Shown here piece by piece: positions 33,918-46,995 of a stretch of DNA of 64,000 nt. The notes under the pieces were generated by a model. That model searched no databases and was not told where the DNA came from. It was given only the letters and a program-made list of their open reading frames with translations. The position numbers were made by a program, and so were the translations under genes. The stretch is from Macrostomum hystrix (Eukaryota; Platyhelminthes; Macrostomidae), in assembly GCA_950097015.1 (NCBI GenBank), contig CATNEN010000001.1:837501-901500 (forward strand), written 5' to 3'. Each line of letters starts with the position of its first letter. Position 1 is the stretch's first letter.

Positions 33918-36900
33918 CAAATTGTGCCATCACTGCATCAGTACAGGGTGCCCAGAATTTAGAAAAATGTGCAGTGTTTAGCATTGAATAGTGTACTTAT
34001 TTAGACAGACATTTAAATACAGCAATGTTCTACTTCCATCTATTTATTATATTTTTTTTGTTTGCAAATAACAGATAACAACAATAAACAAGTTTAATGG
34101 TAACAAAAAGTCAGTACTTTGGTCACAGTTCTGAAAAGTCTTGGTCAGTCTTTCTTCTTTCAAACCAGGTAATAGTGCCTAATCCAGCAGAGGAAGGCAC
34201 CAAAGCTATTCTTGGGGTATAGATGGCGCCATAAGAATTCTTCAAGTTGGCTTTCAAATGGAGCAGCACTCGTGCCATGCATTTGATGCAGCTTGGCCTT
34301 CACGAAATCTTCAGCTGCAGAATTTCTGTGCTTTAGCTTTCTGTTCCCCTATATTTGCCAGATTTTCCCATGGACATAGATCCAAGTATCAGTGCAAAGC
34401 CACGTCAACACAACTTTTTCAAACTCAGAATACACATGTGGCACGAATACAAACAAAAAAATAATAACGAACGGAAGTAAAACATTGCCTTAAATACTTA
34501 ATTATAATCAATTAAAACATGACAAAAATACTAAACCTGCAATGCTTTACCCTTTTATTAAAAATCTTTATTGTTATCAAAAGACAGTATTTTAATTATG
34601 TAGTCTTTTCACTACCATTGTAATTGTTTCTGGCAGCTTAGGCTGGGTACTACTTTGCTCTAATGTGGCCACTTCAACATTCTCTTTCTTTGAAGTTCTA
34701 TCTGTTAACAAATTTTCCAGAAAAGCATAAAGATTTCTTCAATGTACTGTTAGAAGTCAGCTTCAGCATCAGGAGATATAGACATTCATGTACATAGACT
34801 GTCTCTGTGATGCCCAAAAAAAGAAATGAGTGAGGTAGTGACTTACTTGAGTGTTCTAGTTTAAACTGGCAAGTCTGACTAGAGTCCATTTTTTGTAAAG
34901 GGAAAGTTTTATACCTAGCTTCTATTAAAATAAATAAATGTAGGGCCCATATAGTTGGACAGTTAAAAATAAGGGGTAGCAAACCAGCTAGGTATGATAT
35001 AATTAACCAAACAGTGCATCATCAAACCTAAATATAGATGTTGCTTTACTATTTGTTGTCTTGCCATGAAACAATATCAATACTTTTTCCTGAGACCCCT
35101 CAAACCATAATAGAGAAAATTAAAAAAGCTGTGGACACTCATGCTAGGTGAGCAGGTGCACAGTTGGCTTCAAGAAAAAAACGCAAATGTGCAATTGCTC
35201 TAATTAGAAAGTGGCAAATCATTGAGTTCTTAAAAACAAAGTTAACAACAAACAAACCAACTTGAACACAAAACTAAAAAGTATTGAACTACTAAGTTGA
35301 AATACAAACTGAATTTACATTTTTCTTTTTTAACAATGTGTCAATAGGTTGCTTTCATACAATGTGATACATGTGATATAATAACTGTTTGTTATATATC
35401 TACATACTTGTGACAACTTTACATACACAATGCATGGCCAAGCAGACAAAAATTTCTTTTTGGTAGCAAGCAATTTTTCACAAGCGTGCTGGACACTATT
35501 TGCTCCAATAGGGCCTTCAAATAAAAGAAGAGGTAGCGTTGGTAATACTTACAAAAAGCTCCAGCTTTGTCTGGAAACAACACTATGTTTTTATGTCTAA
35601 TTGACAAAAGTGGTCTTGAAAAATTTCTGTGTTATGTTGTTGAAAAGATGTTGTGTAATACCTATAATAATATCTCTGCTATCTCAGAACTCTGAGTAAG
35701 AAAAATGATATCACTATTTATCAGCAAGAAAATTTCTAAAAATGTAATTTCTATGAAATGTTGGTATTTTCCATGCTTGTTGGAAAAGTTCCATAACTTT
35801 CTTAATCATTAATAGAGTTACAAAACTTGTATCTTGATAAACTCTACACAAAATTTTCTTTTATTTCACCACAGAAACTTGCATCAAAATAGTTCCACTA
35901 CTATGACAAATACTGTTTGATGATGCAATTTTTTCATTTGGTTCAGTTTTCAAATGTATGCATCATCAAATTGAACAAAAAAATTGTCAAACCAAACAAG
36001 AACAAAAAAGCTAAATGATGTGTCTTTGTGCTTGCTTAAAATTCCCCCAAAAAATAATGCCTTTGCACAACATTTATGTCTTCAGAAGAGGAACAATGTG
36101 CAAAAACACACAGAGTTTTGTTTAAAATTTTGTCTCGAAAATGTTTGACTTTTTATCAACCAGTTTTTTTGCGGAGATGTCAAATGTGTTACTTTCTATT
36201 GGCAGTAGCAAGAAAGATCATTGCAAATGTTCTGACTTTATTTTGTGCAAGTGCCAAGAAAATTACTAGGGGCAGTAGCCTCTTGCCTCATGTTACGAGT
36301 GGAAGCTAAGAAAATATTCCATAGAACAGCACTTGAGTGGGTGCAAAAAAGATCAAATCTTTTCCCTAGCTCCTGCTGTTAGTTGAGACAAGCCAAGGTG
36401 AGAGTTTGCGATGTGACAAAAACCAGTTGAGAAAAGCCAAGTGATAGTGATGCAATAGTCAATATATTGTGGCTCAATAACATGCTGGAGTTGAGCAGCC
36501 CCAATCCCAGGACTAAAACCAGCCATGTACATGCAAGATAAGATAAGCAATATAATTATAGTAGGCACACAGCAGGACTGAGAGCAATAACATGTACATA
36601 GCCAGCAAATCATAATGCAATGTACAGTGAAGCGCACCAAGCCCAGAGCCATGCAGAGTGAACAGTCTGACACCTACCCCCTCCCCTTCCCTCCCTGATG
36701 CTGTTATAATAAAATGTCCTTGCTTGGAAAAACCTTCCTACTAGACCTATTGTCCCTTAATTACCTTGGAGTTTAGTGAGATCCAGCAATTCAGCAAGAT
36801 AGAGCACAGGATTTGGGGTGGGTGCAGAATAGCTTCCAGTCCAGATGTTTACTGGTGAATGGGGCTGAGTAGCGATGGGGGATAGTCTCTGAACCCCCTC

Positions 36901-39900
36901 AAGTTTGACTAAGGGCCTAACAGAGTCAGGCATCGCCTAGAAGGTGAGTGAAGGGGTGGGAGGGTAAGGGAAGGGGTAGGAGGGTGAGAGAGAAGGTAAG
37001 CCACTTCAATCTTTATCAAAAATAAAGTTCAAATGAAAGAATTTTTCAGGACCACTTTTGTCAATTAGACATAATAACGTAGTGTTGTTTCCAGACAAAG
37101 CTGGCACATGTTGTAAGTATTTATATATATTATTGCTTTGTTTGCACCTGATGAGTACAAGAATAAACTAAATCTTAAAAGCATAGCAGCATGAAAACTT
37201 TGAAAAAATTTAAGCCAATGTGACATGCAAGCCAAAACACTGCAGCTGAGAGTGGCATGCTGGTATATAAAACCCCACCAACCCCTTATGGGGTGGGTGA
37301 GTAAGCAGCAAGAGAAAAGGGGATGGGTGGATAACACTCATTATACAACAGGCCCTTAAGCCCGCTGCGCATAATGGAGACAATAAATAATGGACAGGGT
37401 GCAAAATGAAATTTAAATTAAATAGATGCAGAGAACCAAACTCAATTTTTTAAAATGTACCAAATTAGGGAATGATTAGAATTCATTGATATAAATTAAA
37501 AATTAAATAATTGCAGCATGCTCATTATGCATTGAAATTAGTATTCATGCAAATATACATACTATATATTGACAAAGAGCATTACTGTAGCCTGTAAACA
37601 ATAACCAAAAAGATGTGTTGGGCCTAGTCTATGCAAAAAAGAAGAAAGAATTAAAAAAATGTGGAGTACTTATCACTTTTCAAAAGAGAAGGTGTAGACA
37701 TGTTAGGGGGTGGGAGAGATGAGAGGGAATGAGAAGATGAGAAGAATATGAGAGGGAGTGAAGAGGGGAAGCCTGAGGTAGACTGCGGGAGAGAGGGGAA
37801 GCCTGAGGAAGTATAGTGCATTGCTGTTGCACTTGCAGTTCAACAAATTTATTAATTAAGTAGCCAAGGCCTACTTGTACATGTATGCTGGGTCTTTGCC
37901 TAGGCCTACTGTAAAGTGCAACTACACAATAGTCTATTTATGATGCATACCTCAATCTGATGTAAGTGACTTCAATCTTCCTCGCTTCTGGACATTCTGA
38001 TGATCTCATTTGATGCCATTTGCAGAAGCTGATTTCTGCCAATCAGAAGCTGCTGCAGAGTTGCTTGTTTGATTGTCTTACTAAACAGTAGGACACTGTC
38101 TACTGTCCTCTGCTTCTGTGAAGTAGCGCTTGCTGGTGTTTTTTGGGGCGGCGCTTCTTGCCATTCAAATGCCTGCTTACTCTGTCATACAGTGTGGTGT
38201 GTGGCACCAAAAAACTGTTTTATTCAGGCCAACACACTTTCAAAAGCATCCTTGAGCTATTTCTCTCTTGGCTCTTTTTTCTGCAGTCTTACTGGATCAA
38301 ACATGATGGTTGGCCCAAAGTTGGCAACTCAGAGCACAAAAATAGAATTTTGATTACTTTGATCAAACTAGTTGAAGCAGGTAGGATTTAGAGTTTAGTA
38401 GGCCTGGGGCCTCATTTCATATATTTTTATAATCCCCAGTCCAGGTGGGAAGTCAATGCAACTTCCTTAATGGTCCCACTTGCTCAGGCTTGTTGAGTCC
38501 AGCCAATAGGATTTAGGCCTAGTCGCTGAGGCAAATGTTTCCCACTGAGGCCTCCAGCCTCCTGGTAAACTTACAGTCAGGTAAACAACTTTTAGTTCGA
38601 GTGTCAAAATAAAAACCAAACATCATATTCCTTGTTCAGCTTGATGATGGCATGAAAATAGTTGTTCGGTTTTGGTTGTACATGGTCTATAACTTTTTTC
38701 TACTAAACCAATTTGGCTCCAAGCCCGCAACAACATTGTTTCAAAAGAAAAATATGTTTTCTGCAACTTTTGGTTGTTTTCACTTGGATATTCAGCATAG
38801 TTAAAAATAGTTAAAGTTAAAAAAAGGTTGAATGTGTAAAATCATCAATTTCTTGTTCAGTTGATGTTTTACCCTACCCCCCTAGAGCCATGCATTTATA
38901 TTGCCCTGGGTGACCTGAGGCTAAGGTTGAGATAAGCATCCACACTGACCCCTACAAACCACTGCTTAGCACCCCAACCCAGCCACCTGCTGGCCAATCA
39001 TGGTACAGCTAGAAGAATAGCCCAAGGCAAGTGCAAGACTAGGGCAGCCTAGACAATCAGCATGCACAAAAACAGCAGTTAAGCTAAACAGGCAAATAAG
39101 TGGTGCTTGGGGGCTATACCACTGATAACAAAGTGGCAAGAGCTAACACAAAAATCTGCATATAGTATGCCATATACTGCATGGGGCAAGGTGCTTATAC
39201 TAAAAAGTGCATAGGCAAAACAAAATATATAATGTATTATAAATTCACATATTATGACTAGCTAATTCTTGTTGCTATGAGCATATATTATTTTTAGTAA
39301 TAGCTGTGTGCATTGATAAGAGTGAGTCTTATGGACATAAAATTGGAGTTCATATAAATTTGTGGAAATTATATAGTAGAGTTATCTAAATGTATTGTTT
39401 TTATTATCCAATGATTATTGTATTTGTTATAATAAAAATTCACTGTTGCCATTATTGTTTCTTGTGAAATGAAAAAAATGTACTATTTTTATCAATGCTT
39501 GTCTTTGTGCTGCATTGAAATTTTTTAATTTAAATTAAATACCATGTTTTGGCAGTCAATTAAAGAAACTGAAATTTTCTAGCTTTAGAGCTTCTAGCTT
39601 TAATAAAGTATTTATTTTTCATAAAAATCTTTTGTCTACATAGTGCTGCACAATTTGCCAGCATTAGAGGAGACTAAATGTATAGAGAATTGACATGAAG
39701 AAAACAGCAGTTTTCAATCATGTCATGTTCAGGGTGCAAAGTACATAAAAAGTACAAGTTATAAAAATATATTGTTTTTTAAACTAAATGTAAGTTCCAT
39801 TGATGCTGATTGATGCATATGCAAAAGTGAAAGCAAAATGTAATTGTAGACTGTAAGTGCCATGGCCCAGGTACATTATAGTTATCAACAAGTTATGCAT

Positions 39901-40404
39901 CTCTTTTACATCATTCATAGGATTTGCTAATAAAAAACAATTAAAGTACAACAAATAGAGCAATAAAAATCTTAAGCCATGCTTTAAAATCCAATGTTTT
40001 TTTATCAAAAGCTAAGTAAAGAATCGGCCTGATAGTTATTTGCAAATTGAGCCTGCTCATTTAAGTAGCACTGCTCAATGAAGTTAGTTGACATTTTATA
40101 CAGATAACTATAAAGTGCTGGACATTATGAGTAAAAAAGCGAAACATGAGATACCAAATGCAAAAATTTTAATTGTTTAATTTTCTTTTTGAAGTAATTC
40201 TCAGAGGTGTACTTTATGATTTAGCCTACTAAATAAGCAAGAGAAATACATAAGCTTTAGCAGATGGTAAACTTATGCTGGTACTATTTAAGATATATAA
40301 GCTTGTACTTTAATTGTATTGTTCTCGTAGTTCCTTTTCAGGTTACTTTTAGTAGATTTGGGAAGTTCAAAAACACAAGAACAAAATAAGAATAAAAATT
40401 GCAG
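33918..40404. other. AT-rich intergenic region, no gene recognised
   Basis: About 6.5 kb upstream of the N4BP1-like gene. Open frames are short (under 110 codons) and have no recognised domains. Minor purine-rich repeats occur at 36940-37000 (GGGAGGGTAAGGGAAGGG) and 37705-37810 (GAGAGGGGAAGCCTGAGG twice). The part near 40300-40400 may hold a 5' UTR or upstream exon. Confidence 0.4.
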
Positions 40405-40416
40405 CATCGAAGACGG

Positions 40417-43400
40417 ATGAAAGGCCGGCTGCATTTAACTGTTGAAAACAGTTTTTGCGAAGAACTCTCTGGCGAGGTGCTACCCTATCTGGCCAAGTTC
40501 CTTAAGTCTGTGAATATTTTCTTCTCCGAGGGCCCGCCCGGCCTGCCAGAGGACAAACAATGGGTGACTTTCACTGGCACAGGCGATAGTTTGCAATACG
40601 CCTACAACTATGTAAAGATGGCGTGCTCAAAAGCTGCTCACAGTATGTTCTGCAAGCTCAAGAATAAGTCGCTTGTTGATCTCATGTCAAAGCCGTGCGC
40701 TCTGCGCTTCTTATTGGAGCAGAATTTTAGTGCCCTGGTGAAATGCGAATTTCTCGATCAGGAAGCTGAAGCAGATACCAATGCCGCTGCTGGCGTGACA
40801 GAATACCAGGTGCGCCTCATTGGCGATCCTGATGGTACCAGTCGACTATTTAGCGCCCTAGAAGACATTTCTAAAGGTTGTCACAATATTACTGGCCAAA
40901 TACCCAAGGAGGCCTTGCTGAAGACTGCTAAGCCTCTCCTAGAAGAATTCGGATTAAACACGGAGGTATTATTTTTATAGATTTTTTGTAGCATTGCTGT
41001 TATAACTATTTCGGAGAACTAGTTAATGTACTGATACATTAGAATTAGAGCATTCACAGTAGGGCTGTGGGCACTAGCACATTATTTAGTGAGGAGGTAG
41101 CGAGGAGGCGATTCTGCTCATTCTGCTGACACACTGACTCCTGAGCACAAACTCACACAGGTGTATATCCGCCCTGACTTTCTTATCGTCAGGCTGTGTA
41201 CACTGTGTGCCTTGGAGGTAGGTCCTAAAGGGTGTAAACTGCACAACAAGCCCCCTAAGCCTTCTCTCCGCGGCTGCGCCCCCAATTGAATTCAATTGCA
41301 TTGAGTAGTAATATTTAGAATTGCTCAAACATTATTTCACGTCGCCTCCCAAACCCAGGAGCTGTTGAATCACAGCACGGTGTTGACCTTCGCTGTCTAC
41401 AAATGGCTCTCAGAAAGAAAGCAATCTAACAGTTTGCATCCTATTGGCCAGGGCTTGCCGCAGTTGGAGCTATGCGAACTCACACCAGAATCTCCTAGAG
41501 CTCTGAGCTCAAATATTGGCAATGCTAGCAATTTAGTTCGTCAGAATGTCCTTTCTGAAAATATTAGCAAACGATTGGGCCCGCCTGTTGCTATGGAAAC
41601 GGACGATGAGCCTGTTGCTAAGCGACAAGGCCCAGCATCGATTCAAATTCAAAACGTAAGAGGATCGCGATCTACTATGACGCCGTTAGTTAGCGGCTAC
41701 GATAGTGCCTACACACAACTGCCTAGCAGCGATACTGGCATTGCTCGCATCTTCCAATCTAATCAGCAGCAGCAGCCTGAGCCTATTCTCATCGACTCGC
41801 CCTCGCCTCCATCCTCACCAAAGCAGGCAAAAACAAATAGCAACAATAATGCACAGAATAGAGACAGTTCTATTCACATTGACGTGGACGATGACGATGA
41901 CGACCTCGTCATCACCATGGAGATAAAGCCGAAGTCTACTCAGCAGCAATCCCAGGTGCCTTTCGCTCGTTACAGTGTCAATTCGTCAGCTCCTCCGCCG
42001 CCCCAGCCGAAGCTGCCGCCTCCCCCGATTCCTGTCGCCCCTGCTGCATCCGGGTCTAATCGTAGGTTTTCACCTATCCTTGGTCCGTCACCTTCCGCTT
42101 CTCAGCAGCAGCAGCCGCCTCCGCAGCCGCCTCAGCAGCAGAATCCTTCATCTGGGATAATTCAGCTTCAAAGAAGCGGCAGCGATTCTATCGCCGATGC
42201 CAGGGCAGCCTGTTTAGCATCCGGCAGGGCCTATATTCCGCCGCAGCCGCCGCCGGGTGTTGTGCCGTCAAATCTTCGCAGCGTCATCATTGACGGACCC
42301 CAGTGCGGCTTCGGCTACACCGGTAATCGCTGCTTCGATTCTAACGGCATTCTCGTAGCTATCCAATGGTTTTTAGATCGCGGGCACACCGACGTGACAG
42401 CGTTTTTGTCTAGAAAGTTCTACAATCGAGCCAACGATACTAGGCACGTGTTGGACAACCTGCAACAGCAGCAGTTGTTGACCATCACACCAAGCAGGTG
42501 AGCCTTTTTGTTGGAAAAATGGGTAAAGCAAAGAAATTACTACAAAATTATATCTAGTACTGTAATTAGTTTAAAGATTCTAAATCCTTGTTTTTCGGAC
42601 TGGAAATCATAGTTGTTTAGAGATTGGAAAGCATAGTCGTTTCGGGTTTGGAAATCCTAGTTGTTTAGGGATCGGAAATCCTAGCAGTTTAGGAATTGGA
42701 GATCCTAGTAGTTAAGGGATTGGAAATCATAGTTTTTTAGAGATTGGAAACGCAAGCAGTTTAGGGATTGGAAATCATAGTAGTTTAGGGATTGGAAACC
42801 ATAGTAGTTTAGGGATTGGAAACGCAAGCAGTTTAGGGATTGGAAACGCAAGCAGTTTAGGGATTGGAAACCATAGTTGTTTAGGGATGGGAAACCATAG
42901 TAGTTTAGGGATTGGAAACGCAAGCAGTTTAGGGATTGGAAATCATAGTAGTTTAGGGATTGGAAACCATAGTAGTTTAGGGATTGGAAACCATAGTAGT
43001 TTAGAGATTGGAAACCCTAGTTGTTTAGGGATTGGAAACCATAGTAGTTTAGGGATTGGAAACCATAGTAGTTTAGAGATTGGAAACCCTAGTTGTTTAG
43101 GGATTGGAAACCATAGTAGTTTAGGGATTGGAAACGCAAGCAGTTTAGGGATTGGAAATCATAGTAGTTTAGGGATTGGAAACCATAGTAGTTTAGGGAT
43201 TGGAAACGCAAGCAGTTTAGGGATTGGAAACCATAGTAGTTTAGGGATTGGAAACCATAGTTGTTTAGGGATTAGAAAACCATAGTAGTTTAGGGATTGG
43301 AAACCATAGTAGTTTAGAGATTGGAAACCCTAGTTGTTTAGGGATTGGAAACCATAGTAGTTTAGGGATTGGAAACCATAGTAGTTTAGAGATTGGAAAC

Positions 43401-46019
43401 CCTAGTTGTTTAGGGATTGGAAACCATAGTAGTTTAGGGATTGGAAACCATAGTAGTTTAGAGATTGGAAACCCTAGTTGTTTAGGGATTGGAAACCATA
43501 GTAGTTTAGGGATTGGAAACGCAAGCAGTTTAGGGATTGGAAATCATAGTAGTTTAGGGATTGGAAACCATAGTAGTTTAGGGATTGGAAACGCAAGCAG
43601 TTTAGGGATTGGAAACCATAGTAGTTTAGGGATTGGAAACCATAGTTGTTTAGGGATTAGAAAACCATAGTAGTTTAGGGATTGGAAACCATAGTAGTTT
43701 AGAGATTGGAAACCCTAGTTGTTTAGGGATTGGAAACCATAGTAGTTTAGGGATTGGAAACGCAAGCAGTTTAGGGATTGGAAATCATAGTAGTTTAGGG
43801 ATTGGAAACCATAGTAGTTTAGGGATTGGAAACGCAAGCAGTTTAGGGATTGGAAATCATAGTAGTTTAGGGATTGGAAACGCAAGCAGTTTAGGGATTG
43901 GAAAGGCAAGCAGTTTAGGGATTGGAAACGCAAGCAGTTTAGGGATTGGAAAGGCAATCAGTTTAGGGATTGGAAACGCAAGCAGTTTAGGGATTGGAAA
44001 CGCAAGCAGTTTAGGGATTGGAAACGCAAGCAGTTTAGGGATTGGAAACCATAGTAGTTTAGGGATTGGAAACCATAGTAGTTTAGGGATTGGAAACCAT
44101 AGCAGTTTAGGGATTGGAAACGCAAGCAGTTTAGGGATTGGAAATCATAGTAGTTTAGGGATTGGAAATCATAGTAGTTTAGGGATTGGAAACGCAAGCA
44201 GTTTAGGGATTGGAAATCATAGTAGTTTAGGGATTGGAAACCATACTCGTAGTAGTTTAGGGATTGGAAACGCAAGCAGTTTAGGGATTGGAAACGCAAG
44301 CAGTTTATGGATTGGAAATGCAAGTTATTTAGGCATATATCATTCCTTTTTGTAACCAGGCACGGAGTTGCCAGCTACGAAGATCGCTTTATATTAGACT
44401 TTGCCGCCCAACGCGACGGTGTGGTAGTGTCCAACGACAACTTTCGCGACCTACTAAACGATGAGCACACTGGCGAGGAGCAGAGAAAAATCATCACCGA
44501 CCGGGTGCTGACCTTCTGCTTTGCTCGCGACGTTTTCATGCCAGCCATTGACCCGCTGGGACCCGGGAAGCCGTCTAGAGATCAGCTGCTGAGCAAAGTT
44601 GAGCTGGCTCCCGAGAGGGCCACTGTTGGTAGCGTCGGTGGAGGCGGCAGTGGTGGCTTCGGCGCTGTCGGCGGGATGGGCTCCAGTTTCCGGAATCGTA
44701 ATAATTTTTCTTACATAATTTTGAGTTTTGACGGGGGTTTACGCCCTTTAGGGCCAACCTCCGAGGTACAGTGAGAGTGTACACTGCAGATGTACACACC
44801 TGCATTTGTGTGCGCTTTGGAGTCAGCGGAACGGTACCATCAGGGATTTGGGAATGGTGCCTGAAGGGATTTGGGAAAAGTGCCTGAAGGATTTGGGAAT
44901 GGTGCCTGAAGGGATTTGGGAATAGTGCCTGAAGGATTTGGGAATGGTGCCTGAAGGGATTTGGGAATAGTGCCTGAAGGATTTGGGAATGGTGCCTGAA
45001 GGGATTTAAGAATGGTGCCTGAAGGATTTGGGAATGATGCCTGATGTAATTTGGGAATGGTGCCTGAAGGATTTGGGAATGGTGCCTGAAGGATTTGGGA
45101 ATGGTGCCTGAAGGAATTTTTGAATGGTGCCTGAAGGAATTTTTGAATGGTGCCTGAAGGATTTGGGAATGGTGCCTGAAGGAATTTAGGAATAATGCCT
45201 GAAAGAATTTGGCAATGGGGCCTGAATAGATTTGGGAATGGTGCTTGGAGGGATTTAGGAATGGTGCCGCGACGTTTAGGGATCCAATCCCTTAACAACT
45301 ATGGCTTCCAGGATTTTGGAATAGTGCCTGAAGGGATTTAGGAATGGTGCCTGAAGGATTTGGGAATGGTGCCTGAAGGATTTGGGAATGGTGCCTGAAG
45401 GGATTTGGGAATGGTGCCTGAGGGATTTGGGAATGGTGCCTGAAGGGATTTGGGAATGGTGCCTGAAGGATTTGGGAATGGTGCCTTTCAGTCGTGAGTC
45501 CAACGCTCTAAACACTAGGCTACAACTCCCTGGCTATGACTCAGCAAATGAACAAACACATAGCTATAGCTGCGGCTGTGCCAGAGCTGTACATTTGGCC
45601 CTACTTAAAATAATGATATTGTAAGTTATTAAATACACTAACTGTCCGCAGACTCAGACGTTGGTCGAATCAGTCCCACCAGTCGCTGGCGCAACAACCA
45701 CAAAAACAATGGCAACGACCCGGCCATGACTGGCGCCAGGTCTGTCAGTCCGGCCATCGGATCATTGTTTCCGCAGAAGCAGCAACCGATTGGCAGAAAA
45801 CTGAAGCCTAAACAGCAGCAGCAGCAGAATTCAGCAGAAAATCGCGGTGGCAATTCGCGAACTCGTTCACCGAATTGCATCATCCGTCTCGAGCAGCAGC
45901 TGGCTGAATTGTTGCCTAGCGACCGGATGCGACTCCTGCCCGACCTCCTGATGGCTTATCCGGATCGGCGCGAAGTTGAGTTCTTTGCTAACAAACTCAT
46001 GGACGCGTCCATGGATTAA
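40417..46019 (+). CDS. N4BP1: N4BP1/KHNYN-like protein with NYN (Zc3h12a-type) ribonuclease domain (4 exons)
   Basis: Exons 40417-40965, 41359-42497, 44360-44697 and 45652-46019, GT-AG, phases 0,2,1, giving 797 aa. The ATG at 40417 follows an AG at 40403-40404, so the exon may start at 40405 with a non-coding or trans-spliced leader. The first ~180 residues resemble the KH-like region of N4BP1 (QWVTFTGTGDSLQYAYNYVK). A disordered Ser/Pro/Gln segment has SIM-like IHIDVDDDDDD (about 355). The NYN RNase domain (about 489-625) contains VIIDGPQCGFGY, LVAIQWFLDRGHTDV, YEDRFILDFA and VSNDNFRDL. A C-terminal CUE-like segment reads RMRLLPDLLMAYPDRREVEFF. Relatives degrade RNA and regulate innate signalling. 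Two active-site positions are unusual (see findings). Introns carry SINE pieces and two minisatellites. Confidence 0.88.
41050..41300 (-). mobile_element. SINE family 1, 5'-truncated, in intron 1 of the N4BP1-like gene
   Basis: Contains GGGGGCGCAGCCGCGGAGAG, AGGCTTAGGGGGCTTGTTG and the GAGGAGGCGATTCTGCTCA-type segment on the appropriate strand. The tRNA-like head is absent. Confidence 0.65.
42590..44335 (+). repeat. 24-bp minisatellite filling intron 2 of the N4BP1-like gene, about 72 copies
   Basis: Unit TTTAGGGATTGGAAACCATA plus GTAG (24 bp), with common variants GGAAACGCAAGCAG, GGAAATCATAGTAG and GAGATTGGAAACCCTAG. A 25-bp variant unit (GGGATTAGAAAACC) occurs at 43271 and again 385 bp later, inside a repeated block. 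It spans nearly the whole intron up to the exon 3 acceptor at 44359. It is open in some frames (GIGNHSSL and NYYGFQSL periods), but these sit between clear splice sites and are not coding. Confidence 0.96.
44725..44815 (+). mobile_element. SINE family 1 fragment in intron 3
   Basis: TTTACGCCCTTTAGGGCCAA, then AGTGAGAGTGTACACTG and GTACACACCTG match the central body of SINE family 1. Confidence 0.55.
44840..45486 (+). repeat. 22/23-bp minisatellite in intron 3 of the N4BP1-like gene
   Basis: About 28 copies of GGTGCCTGAAGGGATTTGGG plus AAT (22-23 bp), with variants. A SINE-like interruption lies near 45265-45310. The same repeat, reverse-complemented, forms the 59.4-60.6 kb array. Confidence 0.95.
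45488..45610 (-). mobile_element. SINE family 2 fragment in intron 3
   Basis: The minus strand reads AGCCTAGTGTTTAGAGCG (box A-like) directly next to the minisatellite, followed by a shortened body with GCACAGCCGCAGCTATAGC. Confidence 0.5.
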
Positions 46020-46599
46020 CTCATGGATCTGTGAATGTGATCCAATCACGGTATTCGGTATAGTTGATCAGGATTGCAGATCTGTGAATGTGATCTAATT
46101 ATTTGCAGCATAAATCTGTCCATTTTTCTCTAGGCAAGAATATGTTCTCTTCAGTGTCAGTCTATTGCTTATAACTCGCGTGCAGTATACCTGTGTATCT
46201 TTCACTTGATCAACTGCATTCTGTCCAAAAGTTCATATAAAATCTTAACATGTTTATTTTTTTAATTTATTTGCGTTTTTAGACGCTAAAGTGCATAACT
46301 GACTACTATTTGGTTTTACTAATTTTCCTTTTTTGTTTCGTTGGAATTAAAAAATTAAGTTACTGTGTGTTTTAAAAGTAGCTTTTTACGAGTTGTTTTA
46401 AATATTATATTATACAATTTTTGCTCCTATTTCCGAAATTTCTATCTAGTGTTATTCGTATGAAATTAAGCTCATTGTTTGTTAAGGATACAATGGATGA
46501 CAAACAATAATCTTGAAGCCTAGATAAACCAAAGGTAATTTCTCCCATTCACCATAGTCTCCTCTGCCCGTTATATTCTTTCCCGCTAAAAATTGGGAT
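46020..46599. other. 3' flank of the N4BP1-like gene
   Basis: Presumed 3' UTR. AT-rich; an ATTAAA hexamer near 46346 could serve as a poly(A) signal. No other gene. Confidence 0.35.
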
Positions 46600-46995
46600 G
46601 TTTCTTTAGGTGATTCCAGTTGGAATCTGCGGTGTTTCCAGAAAAAGAAACAGCCGAACGCTGGAAACAGACCAATCGGATGATTCCATGCTTGGAATCT
46701 ACCCAACTGGGCGGTTTCTCGGTGCTTCTTGGTGGCGAAATGGAATCACCCAAAGAATCCTCCAGTTCGGAAGATTCCATGCTCAGAAACCGCCGAGGAA
46801 TCGACCGTAAAGAATTCTCTGGTTGTCCCATGGGCCACTGGTTCGGGTGATTCTTCGGCGGTTTCCGCACAATTTACGGTTACATCGACTGCTTCCTGGG
46901 TGGTTTCTTTAACTCTTGCGAGATAGGGGGGGTTTTGGTAGATTCCACTCCTATTTTGCACAAAAAACCCGCCGAAGAAGCAGCCGAATTTTTCA
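46600..46995. repeat. Block of clustered short inverted repeats
   Basis: Near-palindromes GATTCCAGTTGGAATC (about 46612) and GATTCCATGCTTGGAATC (about 46682). GGCGGTTTC or its complement GAAACCGCC recurs at about 46709, 46785 and 46856, with related ACCCGCCGAAGAAG near 46966. ATGGAATC/GATTCCAT also repeat. The 400 bp could fold extensively. No known element recognised. From 46996 to 47760 nothing is recognised. Confidence 0.55.

Noticed and set aside
38069-38391. Pair of overlapping plus ORFs upstream of the N4BP1-like gene
   Set aside because: Checked for a THAP-type zinc finger (a Met-Pro-x-Tyr start seemed suggestive), but the required Cys and His residues are absent.
42887-44323. ORFs with GIGNHSSL or NYYGFQSL repeats
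   Set aside because: They lie wholly within intron 2 of the N4BP1-like gene, between a clear donor and acceptor whose phases match.
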